A stretch of 64,000 nucleotides of DNA from Reticulitermes speratus. Its lineage: Eukaryota > Arthropoda > Insecta > Blattodea > Rhinotermitidae. The stretch is taken from positions 4,492,715-4,556,714 of the forward strand of contig JAJKFL010000006.1 of assembly GCA_021186555.1 (NCBI GenBank), given 5' to 3'. Under the pieces are notes generated by a model. That model ran no database searches and had not been told where the DNA came from. It saw only the letters and a list, made by a program, of their open reading frames with translations. The position numbers and the translations under genes were made by a program. Shown here piece by piece: positions 35,016 to 47,925 of this stretch. Positions within the stretch are counted from its first letter, which is position 1, and each line of letters begins with the position of its first letter.

Positions 35016-35646
35016 GCATAAAATAATGAAATTAGAGAATAATGTGAAAATATTGAATATTAATTCAGATAGATCATGTTATACTAGACATGGGCTCCAT
35101 CTTAATGCAACTGGAAAAGAAAGAGTGATAGAGATGATAATAAATCAGTTGCAGACATTTACAATTAAGGATAAAGAAAACATTATTGCCCAAAATTGGG
35201 CACATAATTTAGATGAATATTGTCAAGAAGCGGGAATAGATAATATAAGTATAGAAGATGGGAAACCACAACAGAAAGATGTAGAAGACAAAAAGGAAGA
35301 AGAAGGCAGTAAAAGTGGAAATTTAAGTGATAATAGTCTTAAAAGAGGAATTATAACAAATAGTTACGAGATAATGAGGGTACACAAACATATTATAGAG
35401 GGAAAGGTCACCAGGAATCAACAAAAGGCAACAGTAAAGAATATAGAAGTAGAGGAAGATAATTTAGATAATTGTAATATAGGAAATAATATCATGAATT
35501 TGAATAACGAAGCTAAAGCTATACCATGTATAATGAATGAGAATCCATTACAGAATGAGATTGTAAGCAGTAAGGGTAGTAGACTATCTACACGTAGTAA
35601 AAAAGTACCAATTTTAAGAAACAAAGATTTTTTATGGGAAATGTAA
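35016..35646 (+). pseudogene. LINE ORF1 C-terminal part (5'-truncated)
   Basis: Open to the stop at 35644-35646. Near its start it has SCYTRHGLHLNATGKERV, a pattern resembling the C-terminal His block (xxDxxHLN-like) of the SGNH/esterase domain found in ORF1 of CR1-type elements, followed by a charged, Lys/Glu/Asn-rich tail. The first visible Met codon (35008) lies in host flank, so it is not the real start. The 3' end overlaps the next ORF (from 35634) by 13 bases, as ORF1/ORF2 often do. The domain call is an inference from one short block. Confidence 0.6.
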
Positions 35647-38619
35647 AACAAGGTGTGTACCCATTGCAGGCTAAAGGAAATTTAGGGAAACATGAAATTA
35701 GAAATGGGAACTATGACAAAAGTGGTACTAAATCAATCAATTATACTACAATTAATCAAAATAATCTCATAATCTATCATCAAAATATTAGAGGTATTAT
35801 TAATAAAACAGAGGAATTGCTACTGTCATTTACTTCTGAGTTACCACATGTTATTTGCCTATCAGAGCATCATCTAAAAGATTTTGAAATAAATGCTATC
35901 TCCTTGAACCAATATATTTTGGCTAGTGAATACTGTAGAAAAAATTTTAAGCAGGGAGGAGTGTGCATCTTTATTCAGAAGAGTGTTCAATTTTCAAAGA
36001 TAAACAATATTGTAAATTGTAAAGAGAAAGATTTGGAATTATGTGCTATTCAATTAAAACTATTAAATATATGCATAGTATGTATCTACAGGGCTCCATC
36101 AGGTGATTTTTTTTTATTTCCTGAAAAATTTAGACAATTTTTTAAATAAACTGTATAGAAATTCAAAAAATATAACAATATGTGGAGATGTAAATATAAA
36201 TTATCTTATGAATAATAATTATAAGCAACAACTAGATTCATTATTAGCCTCATATGGACTATACAGTACTGTCACATTTTCAACCAGGATTTGTCATAAC
36301 TCATCTACAGCAATAGACAATATTTTCATTAATAAATGTAAAAATAAAAACTATATTGTTTACCCATGGATAAATGGATTATCTGATCATGATGGACAGA
36401 TTATCACAATATATAATATTACACATAACATGGTACAGAACCAGATACATGCATATAGAATAGTCAATGAATCCTCTGTATTAGACTTTCAAATTAACCT
36501 AAGTTATGAACTATGGGATGATATCTTTATAGACAGTGATGTAGCTACAATATTCAAAAAATTTTTAAACACCTATCTCAGGTTATTCAACTCGTGTTTT
36601 CGAATCTCAAAATCACGAACTACATACACAAATAAATTATGGTTAACGTCAGGAATTAAAAAATCATGCATTACAAAAAGAGAACTCTACATTAAAACTA
36701 GGAATAATAATGATCCTAGATTAAAAGAACACTATAAAGTATATTGTAAGATATTAAGTAAAGTTATTTCAACAGCAAAAAAATTATATTTGAATAAGAT
36801 TATAGAAACTTCTAATAATAAAACTAAAACAACTTGGGAAGTTATAAGAAATACAACCGGAAATGGCCATGTATCTACTAATGTAACTTGCTTAAATATA
36901 AATGGTAATAACATTCAAAATCATCAAGACATAGTAAACTCATTTAATAACTTTTTCTTAGATGTGGCTAATATTACAAGAGAGAGGATAGATAGAGGAT
37001 AATAGAAACCTATGGATTATCTATATACCTCATTTGTACAACCATTTCAAAAACTGGTATTAAAGAAAACAAATAGTATAGAAATAGAAGAAATAATAAG
37101 ACTTATAAAACCTAAATCAGCTCATGGATATGATGGAATTACAACCAAATTAATAAAAGCAAGCGCACCATTTATATCATCACCATTAGCATACATATGT
37201 AACAAATCCCTGTCTACAGGAATATTTCCTTCTCGTTTAAAATACTCTGAAATAACACCTATACATAGAAAAGGAGACAAAACTGACATGTCGAATTATA
37301 GACCAATATCTTTACTTCCAACCTTTTCCAAAATCCTTGAAAAAGTTATATATAAAAGGTTGCTCTCTCATTTAAATAATTATAATATCTTAGTAAAGGA
37401 ACAATTTGGTTTTAGAAAAAACTTTTCAACAACATTAGCTACTCATAATTTATTAGATAATATTTACACGGCTTTAAATAATAAATGTATAGTGGATGGA
37501 ATTTTTTGTGACCTGAGAAAGGCTTTTGATTGTGTAAGCCATGACATTTTGCTGTCAAAAATGGAATTTTATGGAATTAAAGGCATTACACAAAAACTTA
37601 TGAGATCTTATTTAAGAGGAAGATATCAAAGAGTAATCTTACATAAAAATGGAAATAAGTGTTGTTCTGAATGGAAAGAAATACAATATGGTGTGCCCCA
37701 AGGTTCACTACTGGGTCCGATACTTTTCCTATTATACATCAATGACCTACCAAAAATTATATCTAAATTATCAAAACCAATTTTATTTGCTGACGATACC
37801 AGCATCATTATCTCAGATAAGGATCCTACAAATTTCAAAATTAAAATAAATAAATTATTTGATATGATTAATGAATGGTTTACAAAAAATTTGCTAACAA
37901 TAAATTATGAAAAAACTTGTTTTTTACAGTTTCGAACTAAAAATAGTAAAATGTTGGACATCCAAGTCAACTACTTAAATAACCAAATTTCAAGTAACTC
38001 TAATATATTGTTCTTGGGACTAAAAATTGATAATCTCTTAACATGGGAAAATCACATAGATGTATTAATCGATAAACTAAATAGATCTTGTTTTGCAATT
38101 AGATCAGTTAAATCCATTCTACCATTGGAAACATTAAAAATGATTTATTTTTCGTATGTACATTCTATGATAACTTATGGGATAATATTCTGGGGTAACT
38201 CCTCGTACAGTATAAAAGTATTTAGGATACAAAAAAGGATAATTAGAGTTATGACAAATTCAACAAAGAGAGGTTTGTGTCGTAGTTTGTTTAAAGAATT
38301 GGGTATCCTCCCCTTACAAACACAGTATATTCTATCAATCTCCATGTTTATTATAGCAAATAGGGAACTATTTACATTTAATTCTCAAGTACATAAATTT
38401 AATATCAGATCTACGTATGATCTGTATTATCCACAAACAAACTTAGCACAATTTCAAAAGGGAACATGTTATATGGGAGTAAAGATTTTTAATCATTTGC
38501 CGACAAAAATTAAAGCTATGTCTAATGACACAAAGAGCTTTAAATCCAAGTTGACAACATTTTTATTACAAAATTCTTTCTATACTACTGAAGAATTTTT
38601 TGAATTAAAGTCTGCCTAG
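35634..38619 (+). pseudogene. LINE ORF2: AP-type endonuclease + reverse transcriptase, frame broken twice
   Basis: The endonuclease starts IYHQNIRGI, with CLSEHHL and VCIYRAPSG. At the T run about 36106-36116 the frame slips to the next (36103-37002), which continues ITICGDVNINYL, the AIDNIFIN and GLSDHDGQI motifs and an RT lead-in. Two adjacent stops TAA TAG (37000-37005) follow, and the same frame resumes to 38619 with NYRPISLLPTFSKILE, FCDLRKAFDCVSHDIL, GVPQGSLLGPILFLLYIND, FADDTSIII and the C-terminal LPLQTQYILSISMF region. The intact protein of this family makes target-primed cDNA. About 995 codons if joined, normal for CR1/Jockey-like ORF2. As read it is non-functional. Confidence 0.9.
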
Positions 38620-39195
38620 GAATAGGGTTAATAATGTAAACAATAATATTCTATATTTGTATTATGTTTTTATGATGTTAAGAGTGACACATTGTATGTT
38701 GCCTTGTGTAGATGCACATGTTTTATACTTGATTGTTGAATGAACATAAATGATTGTGAAAATGGATATACAGCTGTATTTATATTGTAAGACTATTTTA
38801 TATTCATGTTGACTGATTCTATATCTATGTACATAGATTTCTGGAAGTTACATTAAATTGAATTGAATTGAATGTAAGGTATTTTATGTCTTGTTATTCA
38901 TGAAGGTAAGGTAGCAATGGCATTTTTACTCCAGATGCATTGAAGATGAGAAACAATGATTGTTGCTGATACAGAACAATTATGAGATGTTACATGGCAT
39001 TGTGACTGTAATGTGCTGATGTCTAAGAGAGCATTTAATATGGAATGTGATAAATCCCAAGTTTGTTTGTTTATATATAAAGATATTGCTTTTGTTCACA
39101 CTGAATCAATGCACTTTTTGTGATAATACAGGGGTGTGCTGTTTTCATGTTTGCTATGTTTTTGCATTTGAGAAGTGTGTGTAATTGAAATATAT

Positions 39196-39201
39196 AATAA
39201 A
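39196..39201 (+). promoter_or_regulatory. Candidate poly(A) signal AATAAA, copy 2 (beyond the LINE)
   Basis: Same context as in the other copies, but 4.6 kb from the copy 2 stop because the LINE at 35016-38873 lies between. Confidence 0.4.
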
Positions 39202-39382
39202 GTTTCATAATTACATTAATGTGGAAGATATTAATATGATTTCCTGTTATTTCATTCACATGATTATATATTCACATTTTCTGCCATGTTGAACAAAGAA
39301 GTTACAGATTCAGATGCGAAATCATGATATACCATATTTCAAGACAGTTTTTTGTAATGCGATACTACATTAATCTAATTTT

Positions 39383-39648
39383 TTAATATTTCGGATGTTC
39401 GTTACGGCGGTGAGTGAAGGAGAGGGTACGTCAAAGCAGGGGGCTGCTTTGCCGATGTCATGCTAAACAGTTCCATAAGCTGTCACCAGGAGCATGCTTT
39501 ACCCACAGCCAGTGAGCCTTGCCGACTACAGTAACGCACGAAGGCGCCGCATATGTCCGTAACTTAACGTTTCCAATCTGTTATAGGTACCAATCTTTCG
39601 TCAGGATCAGACGTCAGAGGTCGGATAGAGAATGAAAGTTCTCGCTTG
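39383..39648. repeat. Spacer-only CpG-rich junction segment, spacer 2
   Basis: Counterpart of 20846-21077, with about 35 bases (CTGTTATAGGTACCAATC region) that spacer 1 lacks. Confidence 0.65.
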
Positions 39649-40205
39649 GGCGGATTACGTCATGGTTTAAGTATGAACCCAAATATTTTTGCGACAATCC
39701 TTAAGACTGAACATGCAAAATTTAAAGTAGCATTAAGAAAATACACACTGCTTTTACTCTGCAGATGAATTCTTTATGTGTAAAGATGATCAATAAAACT
39801 CTTTTATAAGATGATGTTAGTATTTGATACTAAAAATTGTGTATATATGACTTGTCCACACCCTATCGTCTTGGTGACACTTATGAGTATATGGAATGTA
39901 TGTATGCGCCTACACATATGAACTCTATTACTTGGAACTTCGGACTTCTTGACAGTCATTACCACACCGCATCCGCTCTTGGATTTGTCTTCGTCCTTGG
40001 TTCGTGCCGGTGTTGTCAGTTGGCCTGTGGCTGTGACGTGTTGAAACTTGTGAACGTCTTTAGAGGTGAATTGCATTTTGTGCAAGTAACATAAGCGGTC
40101 ACAAGAAGAATTACTGATTGTAGGGTAGAAAAATTCCACGTTTTACTTAAATTTGCTGATGGAGCTTAGTTTTCTGCTGGAATGAATGTAGTGATAACGT
40201 GTGGA

Positions 40206-40980
40206 TTTTTTACATTTCCATTTTCCATTTTATTTCCATAAATCCATCAAGTACAGTAGGATGTGGAAATAGTAATTAATAGTAGATTAAAATTAATTAC
40301 ATAATTGATTACAAATGTACACGTAAGAGTTTGCATGATAACAGTAATCGTAGATATCCATAACATAATTACTAAATAATGTGTGATCAAGAATGAAAAC
40401 TCATGTAAAAAGTATAAAATCAGGCTATTAATATCAGATGTAACTATATTTAAGTATTATGATTAAAATAATCCTCTAAGGTATAAAAAGAATTAGAACG
40501 AAGAAATTCCTTTAGGGCAGGCCCAAAAAGTTTCAAGTCATTCTTTAAGGCTTTTGTGTTTGTTGGTAAATGTATTATATAATATGCCCCTTTTTTAAAT
40601 TTGGTCAAGTTGGTGATCGGCGGATGCAAATTAGCATTATTTCTTGTATTGTAATTATGAATATCCTTGTTCATTTTATATAATTGCATATTATTGATTA
40701 TATATATTAGCATGGAATATATGTATTTTGAATAAAAGGGAAGAATTCCCATTTTTCTAAACAGATCCTTGCATGAATCCTTAGAACCTGAATCTGTCAT
40801 AATCGTAACCATCTTTTTTGCAGTTTAAAAATTTTATACTATTTTGCGAGTTCCCCCCAAAAATTATGCCATAGTTCATAACTGAATGTGCACAGGCTAA
40901 ATATATCATTCTTATGGTATTTTGAGATACTACAGTTTTAATGGATCTTAGTGCAAAGCATACTGAATTCATTTTAGCCC
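40206..40980 (-). pseudogene. Non-LTR RT C-terminal fragment, spacer 2
   Basis: The - strand encodes WAKMNSVCFALRSIKT, NYGIIFGGNS, a frame change, DSCKDLFRKMGILPFYSKYI, YNTRNNANL and LPTNTKALKNDLK. The frame breaks in several places. It is the uninterrupted sister of the fragment in spacer 1, shows the empty site for both nested elements, and ends beside AGTACAGTTTACTG. Confidence 0.82.
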
Positions 40981-43900
40981 AGTACAGTTTACTGAAACCA
41001 ATCATATTATGGTATTTTTAAATTATAGATGCCTGTAACTGGCAAGACTCGATCAAACGTTTCCAGTTGCTCTGGCTTATTTTGTAGAAAACACATGCAA
41101 GTGAATGTCCTTGAAAAAGTGGCTCATCATTTTATAATTATAAGGGGTCCCATATCATGCCCACATAATCCTTGATGTGATCATCCATATACGATTTGGT
41201 GAAGAGTACAAATTATAGACCTAATGAGTAATTTGAATTATTTGCTTATGCCCCCAATTAGTTTGTGTAACTGAGGGTGTACTGTAGTTAAATGCTGTGA
41301 ATAATCATGTTTTCAGAACTGTCAGCAATGACTAGTGAAGGCAATAAGTTGGATGTCATAATATTTGGTGCAACAGGCTTTACAGGCAAGGTTGCTGTGT
41401 ATGAAATAATCAAGTTAGCCAAGGAGAAGAGTATCACATGGGGTATTTCTGGAAGGAATAGAAATAAGTTGGATAATGTACTGAAGGAAGTTGAAGAAAA
41501 AACAGGTAACTACTTAGGCCAAGCTAATGTAGAGTAGTTTCAAGACTTCTTGTCCTTCAAAATCTTCATGGTTCTTAATTAATTAACACTTCAAAGTACT
41601 GCTGTTTCCTTAACAAAGAGAGTATTTGTGAGTCAACATTCCAATATAATCTTAATATATACCTTATATTTTGTACATTCCTTTCTTCGGAAGTGGTGCA
41701 GAATTTAGGTCATATTACAGCAGGATTGCCAAAGCAAAGTGAAAACTCAAGTCTTGGCTGTCAGTATAATTGAATTCCACCAAAGTTGAGGTTTTGTATT
41801 AGTGACAAATCACATTCAACAACATAAATATGAGCCAGTGTATTCCAACAAGTCTGGGAAGACGTAAGTTACTGTCACCTTTGTTCATTATGGTTTCCTG
41901 CATATCTGACAACCATAACAGGGCACAAGTGAGGGTATGTATGATGGTTATACTGGCATGGTGACAAATATATATAGCTTCTGTTTGAACAGTAGCCACG
42001 TTTCAAGTAGCTTGGAATAAGGAACTGTAAAACAGTGTGGTAGTAGAACCTGCTGTACCTTAGTTATGTTCATTTGTGATAGTGTGTGTGTCCATGGTTT
42101 GAGAGTAGCTCTGCCTGGAATCTGAACAGAGGATGTTTTCTTTATCTTTATTCTATTCATCCCTAGAAGGATGTAGAGCCAGTTTTTTAAATGTACAGTC
42201 TAAAATACAGGGATGAATCAGAAAGCCCAAAAGGGTAGTCTGAAGATGGTAACTTCTTGTCTCTATATATTTTTTATGTATGGTATATTTAATGGCATTG
42301 TCAGTAGCTCAGACCAGGGCTGCACAAATCCTGAGCACTGGATAGCCAGATAAAAGAAAGGTTGACAGGTCTCTAGAGAAGTGTGAGTTCACAATATGGA
42401 AGTTGCTTCATGTCACCCATCTGGCACCTAGAATATAAAGGTGCTTCCTAGATTCTTGGAAATTTGTGGACCCCTGGCTCAAAATGTGTAGTATTGCAGG
42501 GTAGGATGATTGATGAATAATGAATTAGAAAGAATGTGGAAGGAGGAGTCATGACCTGATTTCAGATTCTGTAGCATTATTGCTTTATCTGACTCTTATT
42601 GTCTGCCATTTTCTGTTGGCCATTTGTCATATTAACGTCACCCACTCTGATGACCACCCCCACGAGGCAGAGCAGTGGCCAGAATTGACATGACAGTTCC
42701 CAGATATAATAATGACCATGTACTGCAGCATTTACTTGGAGGGACTGAAAAAATGCAGAAGACCTCAGCCAGGATGTCTGGTCTGTGAGTCAGAATATAA
42801 CCTGGGACCTCTTGAATATGAAGCAAGAATGGTACTCACTTGACCATGATATACAGTGGACTTCTTGTCATTAGATGTTATGTTATGAATTAAATGCACT
42901 GAACATACATGTGTTACCATGAAATGTGTGAATTTACAGGTGCAGACCTTGCTGCAATCAGAGTTGTAGTGGCAGATGTGGAAGATGAATCATCTCTTCA
43001 GGAGATGGCATCTAAAGCTCGTGTTGTGGTTAATTGTGTTGGTCCGTACAGATTCTATGGAGAGCCTGTTGTTCGTGCATGTATAGCAAGTGGGGCTCAT
43101 CATCTAGATGTGAGTGGTGAGCCTCAGGTGAGCAGAGTAGGCAGGCACTGGTGATTCTTAATATCCGTATATTAATACTTCCTGTAGATATGTCTTGCTT
43201 CATATCCATACTAAAATCAGTTTCATCTGTTACAACATAGTGGGACCTGGTCAGTCTCTTCATAGATCTCTGCAGGCTTTAGATTCAGGAGGTTTTTGAA
43301 TCAATTGTCACACCTGTTTATAAATGCTTTTTTATGCAATGAATAGCTAAGTAGCTTCCAGATGCTGTTAAATTTGAAAATTAATAAAGTTGAAGGACAT
43401 TGTAGCAACTACTAGAAGGAAGGAATTGTGTGCACCCAAAGCAGCAGCTTGCAGAGCATTCAGATAGGAGTGGTTCTGAACAAGGCTCATTAAATTCATA
43501 TTGACAGGGAGGTTACTGTAAGTAATTTTGAGGTAATTGACACATTAATGTATGAGACTAATGTTATTTAAAAGGTTGAGAGGGTTATTGGTGACAGGGG
43601 TGTAAAGTGGAAGGACATGTGAAACTGTAGTAAGCAGCGTTTGGGCATTGGTGTGTTTGGGCTGTAGGTTGTAGCATAAGACAGAAATGATAGTTTTGGA
43701 AGTTTTGGACCATATTTCAATAATGAATTCTGTGGAATATGGTAACTCAGTTTGAACAATTCTTATAAATACACAGAGCCAAGCTGTATGCAGAACAGTT
43801 GATAAAACTGGGGGATGTGGGGTCCTTCAGTATGGCGGCGTGCTGTACAGATGCTGGTGATAGTTAAATGTGGAGCTTTGGTGGAGTGATAGTTGGCAGG

Positions 43901-44319
43901 GGAAAAGCAAAGCTTGCAGAGTAAAACCTGCTGCCATGGTACTTTGGCACAGCTTGCTGACAGACGAAGTGGACGCTGAAGGAAAGAATGTCAAGTGGAA
44001 AGAAAGAACAGAACATAGTGCATTGGATACAGGTTATGTGTTCGTTTCACAAGAAATTGTGTTTCAGCACAGCTTTATTGTACTGTTGTAATATTATGAT
44101 TTGATGCAACTGTTACAGTTCATGGAGAGGATGCAGTTGGACTATCACAAGGCAGCTGAGGAGAAGGGAGTTTATGCTATAAGTTCTTGTGGGTTTGACA
44201 GTGTTCCGGCTGATCTTGGGACAGTATTTCTGATGAACAAATTTCAAGGTTTGTCATTAAAGATTCCATTGCTACTGTAGCATTTGTTATTCATATACTG
44301 GTTGAGTAAGACCACGTGA

Positions 44320-44475
44320 TTGTAATTGTAATTGTAATTGTAATTTATTTCAAATTCAAACAGATCCTAATACAGGTCAGTTCACAAACCATTGGATATA
44401 GAATGTGTCATAAAATCATAAAAAATGTTCCAATTATTCATTGAAACAAGTCAAAATAAGCATAATAAAAGAAAT
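44320..44475 (-). mobile_element. LINE 3'-end fragment in intron 3 of copy 3
   Basis: Starts with about four TGTAAT units (the tail, read on the opposite strand), then TTATTTCAAATTC and about 140 bases matching the 3' UTR of the element at 22731. Copies 1 and 2 read ACCACCTGATACAACAT through this point, so the insertion is specific to copy 3. It is extremely 5'-truncated. Confidence 0.88.
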
Positions 44476-45893
44476 ACAACATATTTGAATTGTCTGTTAA
44501 AAAAGATTTGTTTTATCCGATACAGTACCTATGAACTTTCCCTGTATTTACACTATTAAGTACATATACTGTTAAACTTTCAGCTATGAGAGGTGTACAA
44601 TTTGTTAACGAGATGAGCAGTTATTGGCTTCTTAATACAGACACTGCCCATGAATTTAGATTGATGGGTGGGTGTATGGTTACTTGATTGGTTGTTCGAT
44701 TAGTTACATTTGCTTATGGTAAGTGTGTTGCTTTATTTTGCAGGGGATTTGAACTCTGTGGAGACTTACCTTGAATTAGGATCTACTGTACCTTCAAAGG
44801 TAAAGTGCTGCATAAGTGCATATTTGGAATATGTGTATCATATCTATAACTTAGTAATCATTGAGCACATAATTATATGGTGTACATATTACTGTAATTA
44901 TTTTAGGGTGCAGAGGGACACTTTGGTACCTGGGAGTCGGCAGTATATGGTTTAGCCCATTACAATGAACTACGATCAATTCGTCAGAAGCTGTTTGCTG
45001 ATCGCTTACCTTTGTTTACCCCAAGTTGAAACGAAGGTATGTGTTTTAACCTTATTTATGTGTGTTCTTCTTGCATTTGGATGATTATGTTGCTGCTGCT
45101 CTCTTCATCATCGCCATCATAAAAATTTATTGTCTTGAACTTTGTAAGTGGTAATATAGTGTCAGCAGTGAGTGGGGGTTGAGGAGATGATACACTAAGT
45201 AGAACTACAGTGCTCAGAAAATGTACTGTGTAGTTCTGATGAAATGTTCTCTGTAGACTGACGCATGTCAAGTCTCTTCTTTAATTTAAGAGAGCAGAAG
45301 TGAATCGAGTGCCGTACTTGAGATACTTTGATGGTTTATTTGAATTTTTAATTACCAGTTAACAGTAGTGATTGAAATATATGTATTTCTAACTTCTGGT
45401 CATTCAAGTGGATAAATTTATATAATTCATTGTGTTCTGCTGTGGAGTATGTATTACAGTTATGTAAAATGCCATTTGATTGCAGTATGCCATGGCAGGT
45501 TCACTACAAAATATTTTGTTTGTACATATTCTTGTTTCATGGCAAAAAATTAAAATATTGTGGAATAAAGTAAGTTGGTAAGTAAGTAAAGGTGACTGTA
45601 ACATGCTTAAAACATACATAGACTTACTTAGTGTATGGTGAAATTTCAGATATCTGTTCAAAAATGAGCATGTTGGTGGATGGTGCGTACCATTCCCTGG
45701 CTCCGACAGATCTGTGATGTTACGTTCACAGAGATACTTCTTTGAACATGAAAAACTACGTCCTGCCCAGGTTCAGTCATACGTTGTCTTCAAGTCAGTT
45801 TTCTCTGTGCTTGTTGTTGGCATTTTTGCACTCATCTTTCTTTTGCTTTCGAAGTTCCAGTTTGGAAGAAAGTTGTTGCTTAAGGTAAGGTGA

Positions 45894-46350
45894 CATCATT
45901 TAATTCATAGTAGTTCATGAATAAACGTGCTAGCTTGCATTGAACAATGGGAAATTCAATTCCCATATCTGCCACATCAGCCAAGTCTAGGTTTTTTTTA
46001 TTGTTGGAAAAGAGTTGTATACACTGTTGAAAACTTTTATCTGTTACAACCTGTATTCTCGATCAGGCTTTAGTGTCACCAACCGTAGGCAACAATCATT
46101 GAATGTTGTGTCACCAGTTGGATACTGTATGCCAGACATTTCTCCACAAGAGAGACAACAAATGCGAAAAGATTTTATACACCCGTCAGCTTTGTCAGTT
46201 CATTCATGATGAATAGACAGACACTTGGGTTTGTTTAGCACTGGTATTTGATGAAAGTAGCTCCGCCAGACTGAATTTTGATATATAATGGAGAATGATT
46301 CCAATCTTCTGGGGTATGATCTGATAAAGTGAATATCAGTGTACATGCAG
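45894..46350 (+). other. Intron 6 cassette of copy 3 with open exon-like ORF
   Basis: Same cassette as in copies 1 and 2. The exon-like ORF is open from about 46015 to a TGA at 46207-46209 (SRSGFSVTNRRQQSLN to ALSVHS). Confidence 0.4.
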
Positions 46351-47691
46351 AATTACACAGTAATGACACATTTTCAAGCTTATCCATTTGAGAATTATCC
46401 TACCTAATAAGCCTTATTTGTTGTATTTTTTCAAAAACATTGTAAGAAGGTTTTACTGTATATATAGGAGTAACAGACGAACTGATAGGTTGGTATGTGA
46501 AATGGCAGTAGATACATGTACCTGCAATTGCCGAAAGAACTGAAATTCATTTCATTCTTGGGGGGCTTATGAAAAACTTGGAGACAGTAGTGCAGGTAGC
46601 TCATAACTGGCCTGGGTTCAAACTGTCATATTTGTGAGTTCACCATGTTGTGGGTGTGTTGACTTCTATGGCTGTTTGCCTTATTTGTAGCCTGAATAGA
46701 TAAGCATGTGTTCATAATAGTAGAAAAACTTAGAGAAAAATTCAGTTTGCTGGGTTTGTGTGGTTAGTGATAAAGAGCATCTGTATTGTCTTTGTTATTG
46801 ATGTGTTTCTAGTATCCGCGTGTGTTCAGTGGTGGATTATTGTCTCATGAGGGTCCATCTGAGGAGAAAATGAAAACATCATATATGAACCTGACACTGT
46901 TTGGGGAAGGCTGGAAAGAGAAATTAGCAGAACCAACAGACCAGCATGATTCTCCTCCAAACAAACATATTGTTATGAAAGTAGGTGCTTCTTTATGTAC
47001 TTCACATTTGGTTCAGTATTCTCATAGTTACACCTTATGCCGACTTCCCACCAATACCAGATGCACTTTTCTAGTCCTTCTTCAAGAATCTCAAGTTCAA
47101 AATTACAAAGCTAAAGGGCATTAATTTTAAGTCAATTAATGTTTTGTGTTAACTGTAAGTCTCCATGCAATAGGTGCCATTTTATTTTTATTTCCACGTT
47201 TTTAGGTGGCATAACCAAAATTAAGATATAATGTTGACATATTAATACAGTAAGATTTCTTTTGATGATACCCACGTCAAGTGATTAGATCACCCAGCGT
47301 TCCAGGGAGAGTTCCATCTATTGGCTAGCTTCATATCATGAGCTCCACCCTGGTGCAAGTATATAATCTGGGCAGGCTGGGTTTCCTATCATAGCAGAAC
47401 ACTGATGATAGAGACAGAATTGGTGTAAGAAAAGTCGTTGGATTTGAGCCCTATGAAGCAGGTACCAAACCAAGAAGTGTAATGGAATTCTGTTGCCACC
47501 AAAGCTTCAATGCTTAAGGTTAATAATAGTTGTACTTTAATTTTGCTGCCTGAAGACAGAAGGGGATCTGCTGAAGCATGGGCGAAGCAATTGTGCAGTT
47601 CGTAGTATGTCTCTTGAGTTAGTATATAGTAGCACACATAGGTGTAAAGTATGACATACCACTGTGTTACTGTGATCAGGAGAGGATTGAT

Positions 47692-47925
47692 GTGTTGTTT
47701 AATAAGATCTGCGCTCTTCTGTGATATTACCGACGTCTTATGGCAATTGTTTATCGACGTTTCAGAACAATGTATCGGTTTCATCTTCACGGGTGAAGAT
47801 GGGACCGATACGTTGTCCCGTAACGTCGGTTAAACCATTATACACACGAAGCCACGTAATGTCCCTGGAGAATGTAGATCTCATCAACATCGCGGCTGAA
47901 GCCTGAAATCAGTGTTGTTTAATAA
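47692..47925. mobile_element. Palindromic insertion with 14-bp target duplication, intron 7 of copy 3
   Basis: GTGTTGTTTAATAA at 47692-47705 and 47912-47925 flanks 206 bp of inverted repeat with central TGAAGATGGGAC and GTCCC, as in copy 2. Confidence 0.88.

Larger units (their letters stand above)
35016..38873 (+). mobile_element. Nearly complete non-LTR retrotransposon (EN-RT LINE) in the 3' flank of copy 2
   Basis: Copies 1, 3 and 4 read ATATGTATGTATG straight into TATTTTATGTC; here 3.86 kb intervenes. Order: end of an ORF1-like region, AP endonuclease, reverse transcriptase, about 250-bp 3' UTR and a (TTGAA)n tail. The element is truncated at its 5' end and its reading frame is broken at two places. 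No clear target duplication was found. A 60-base piece of its 3' UTR recurs inverted at about 61551-61612. Confidence 0.9.
21078..39648 (+). repeat. Tandem array unit 2 (contains SCCPDH-like copy 2)
   Basis: Same order of landmarks as unit 1, swollen to 18.6 kb by nested insertions: a mariner relic, an old RT fragment hosting two further elements, an RT fragment in intron 6 and a 3.86-kb LINE in the 3' flank. Confidence 0.85.
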
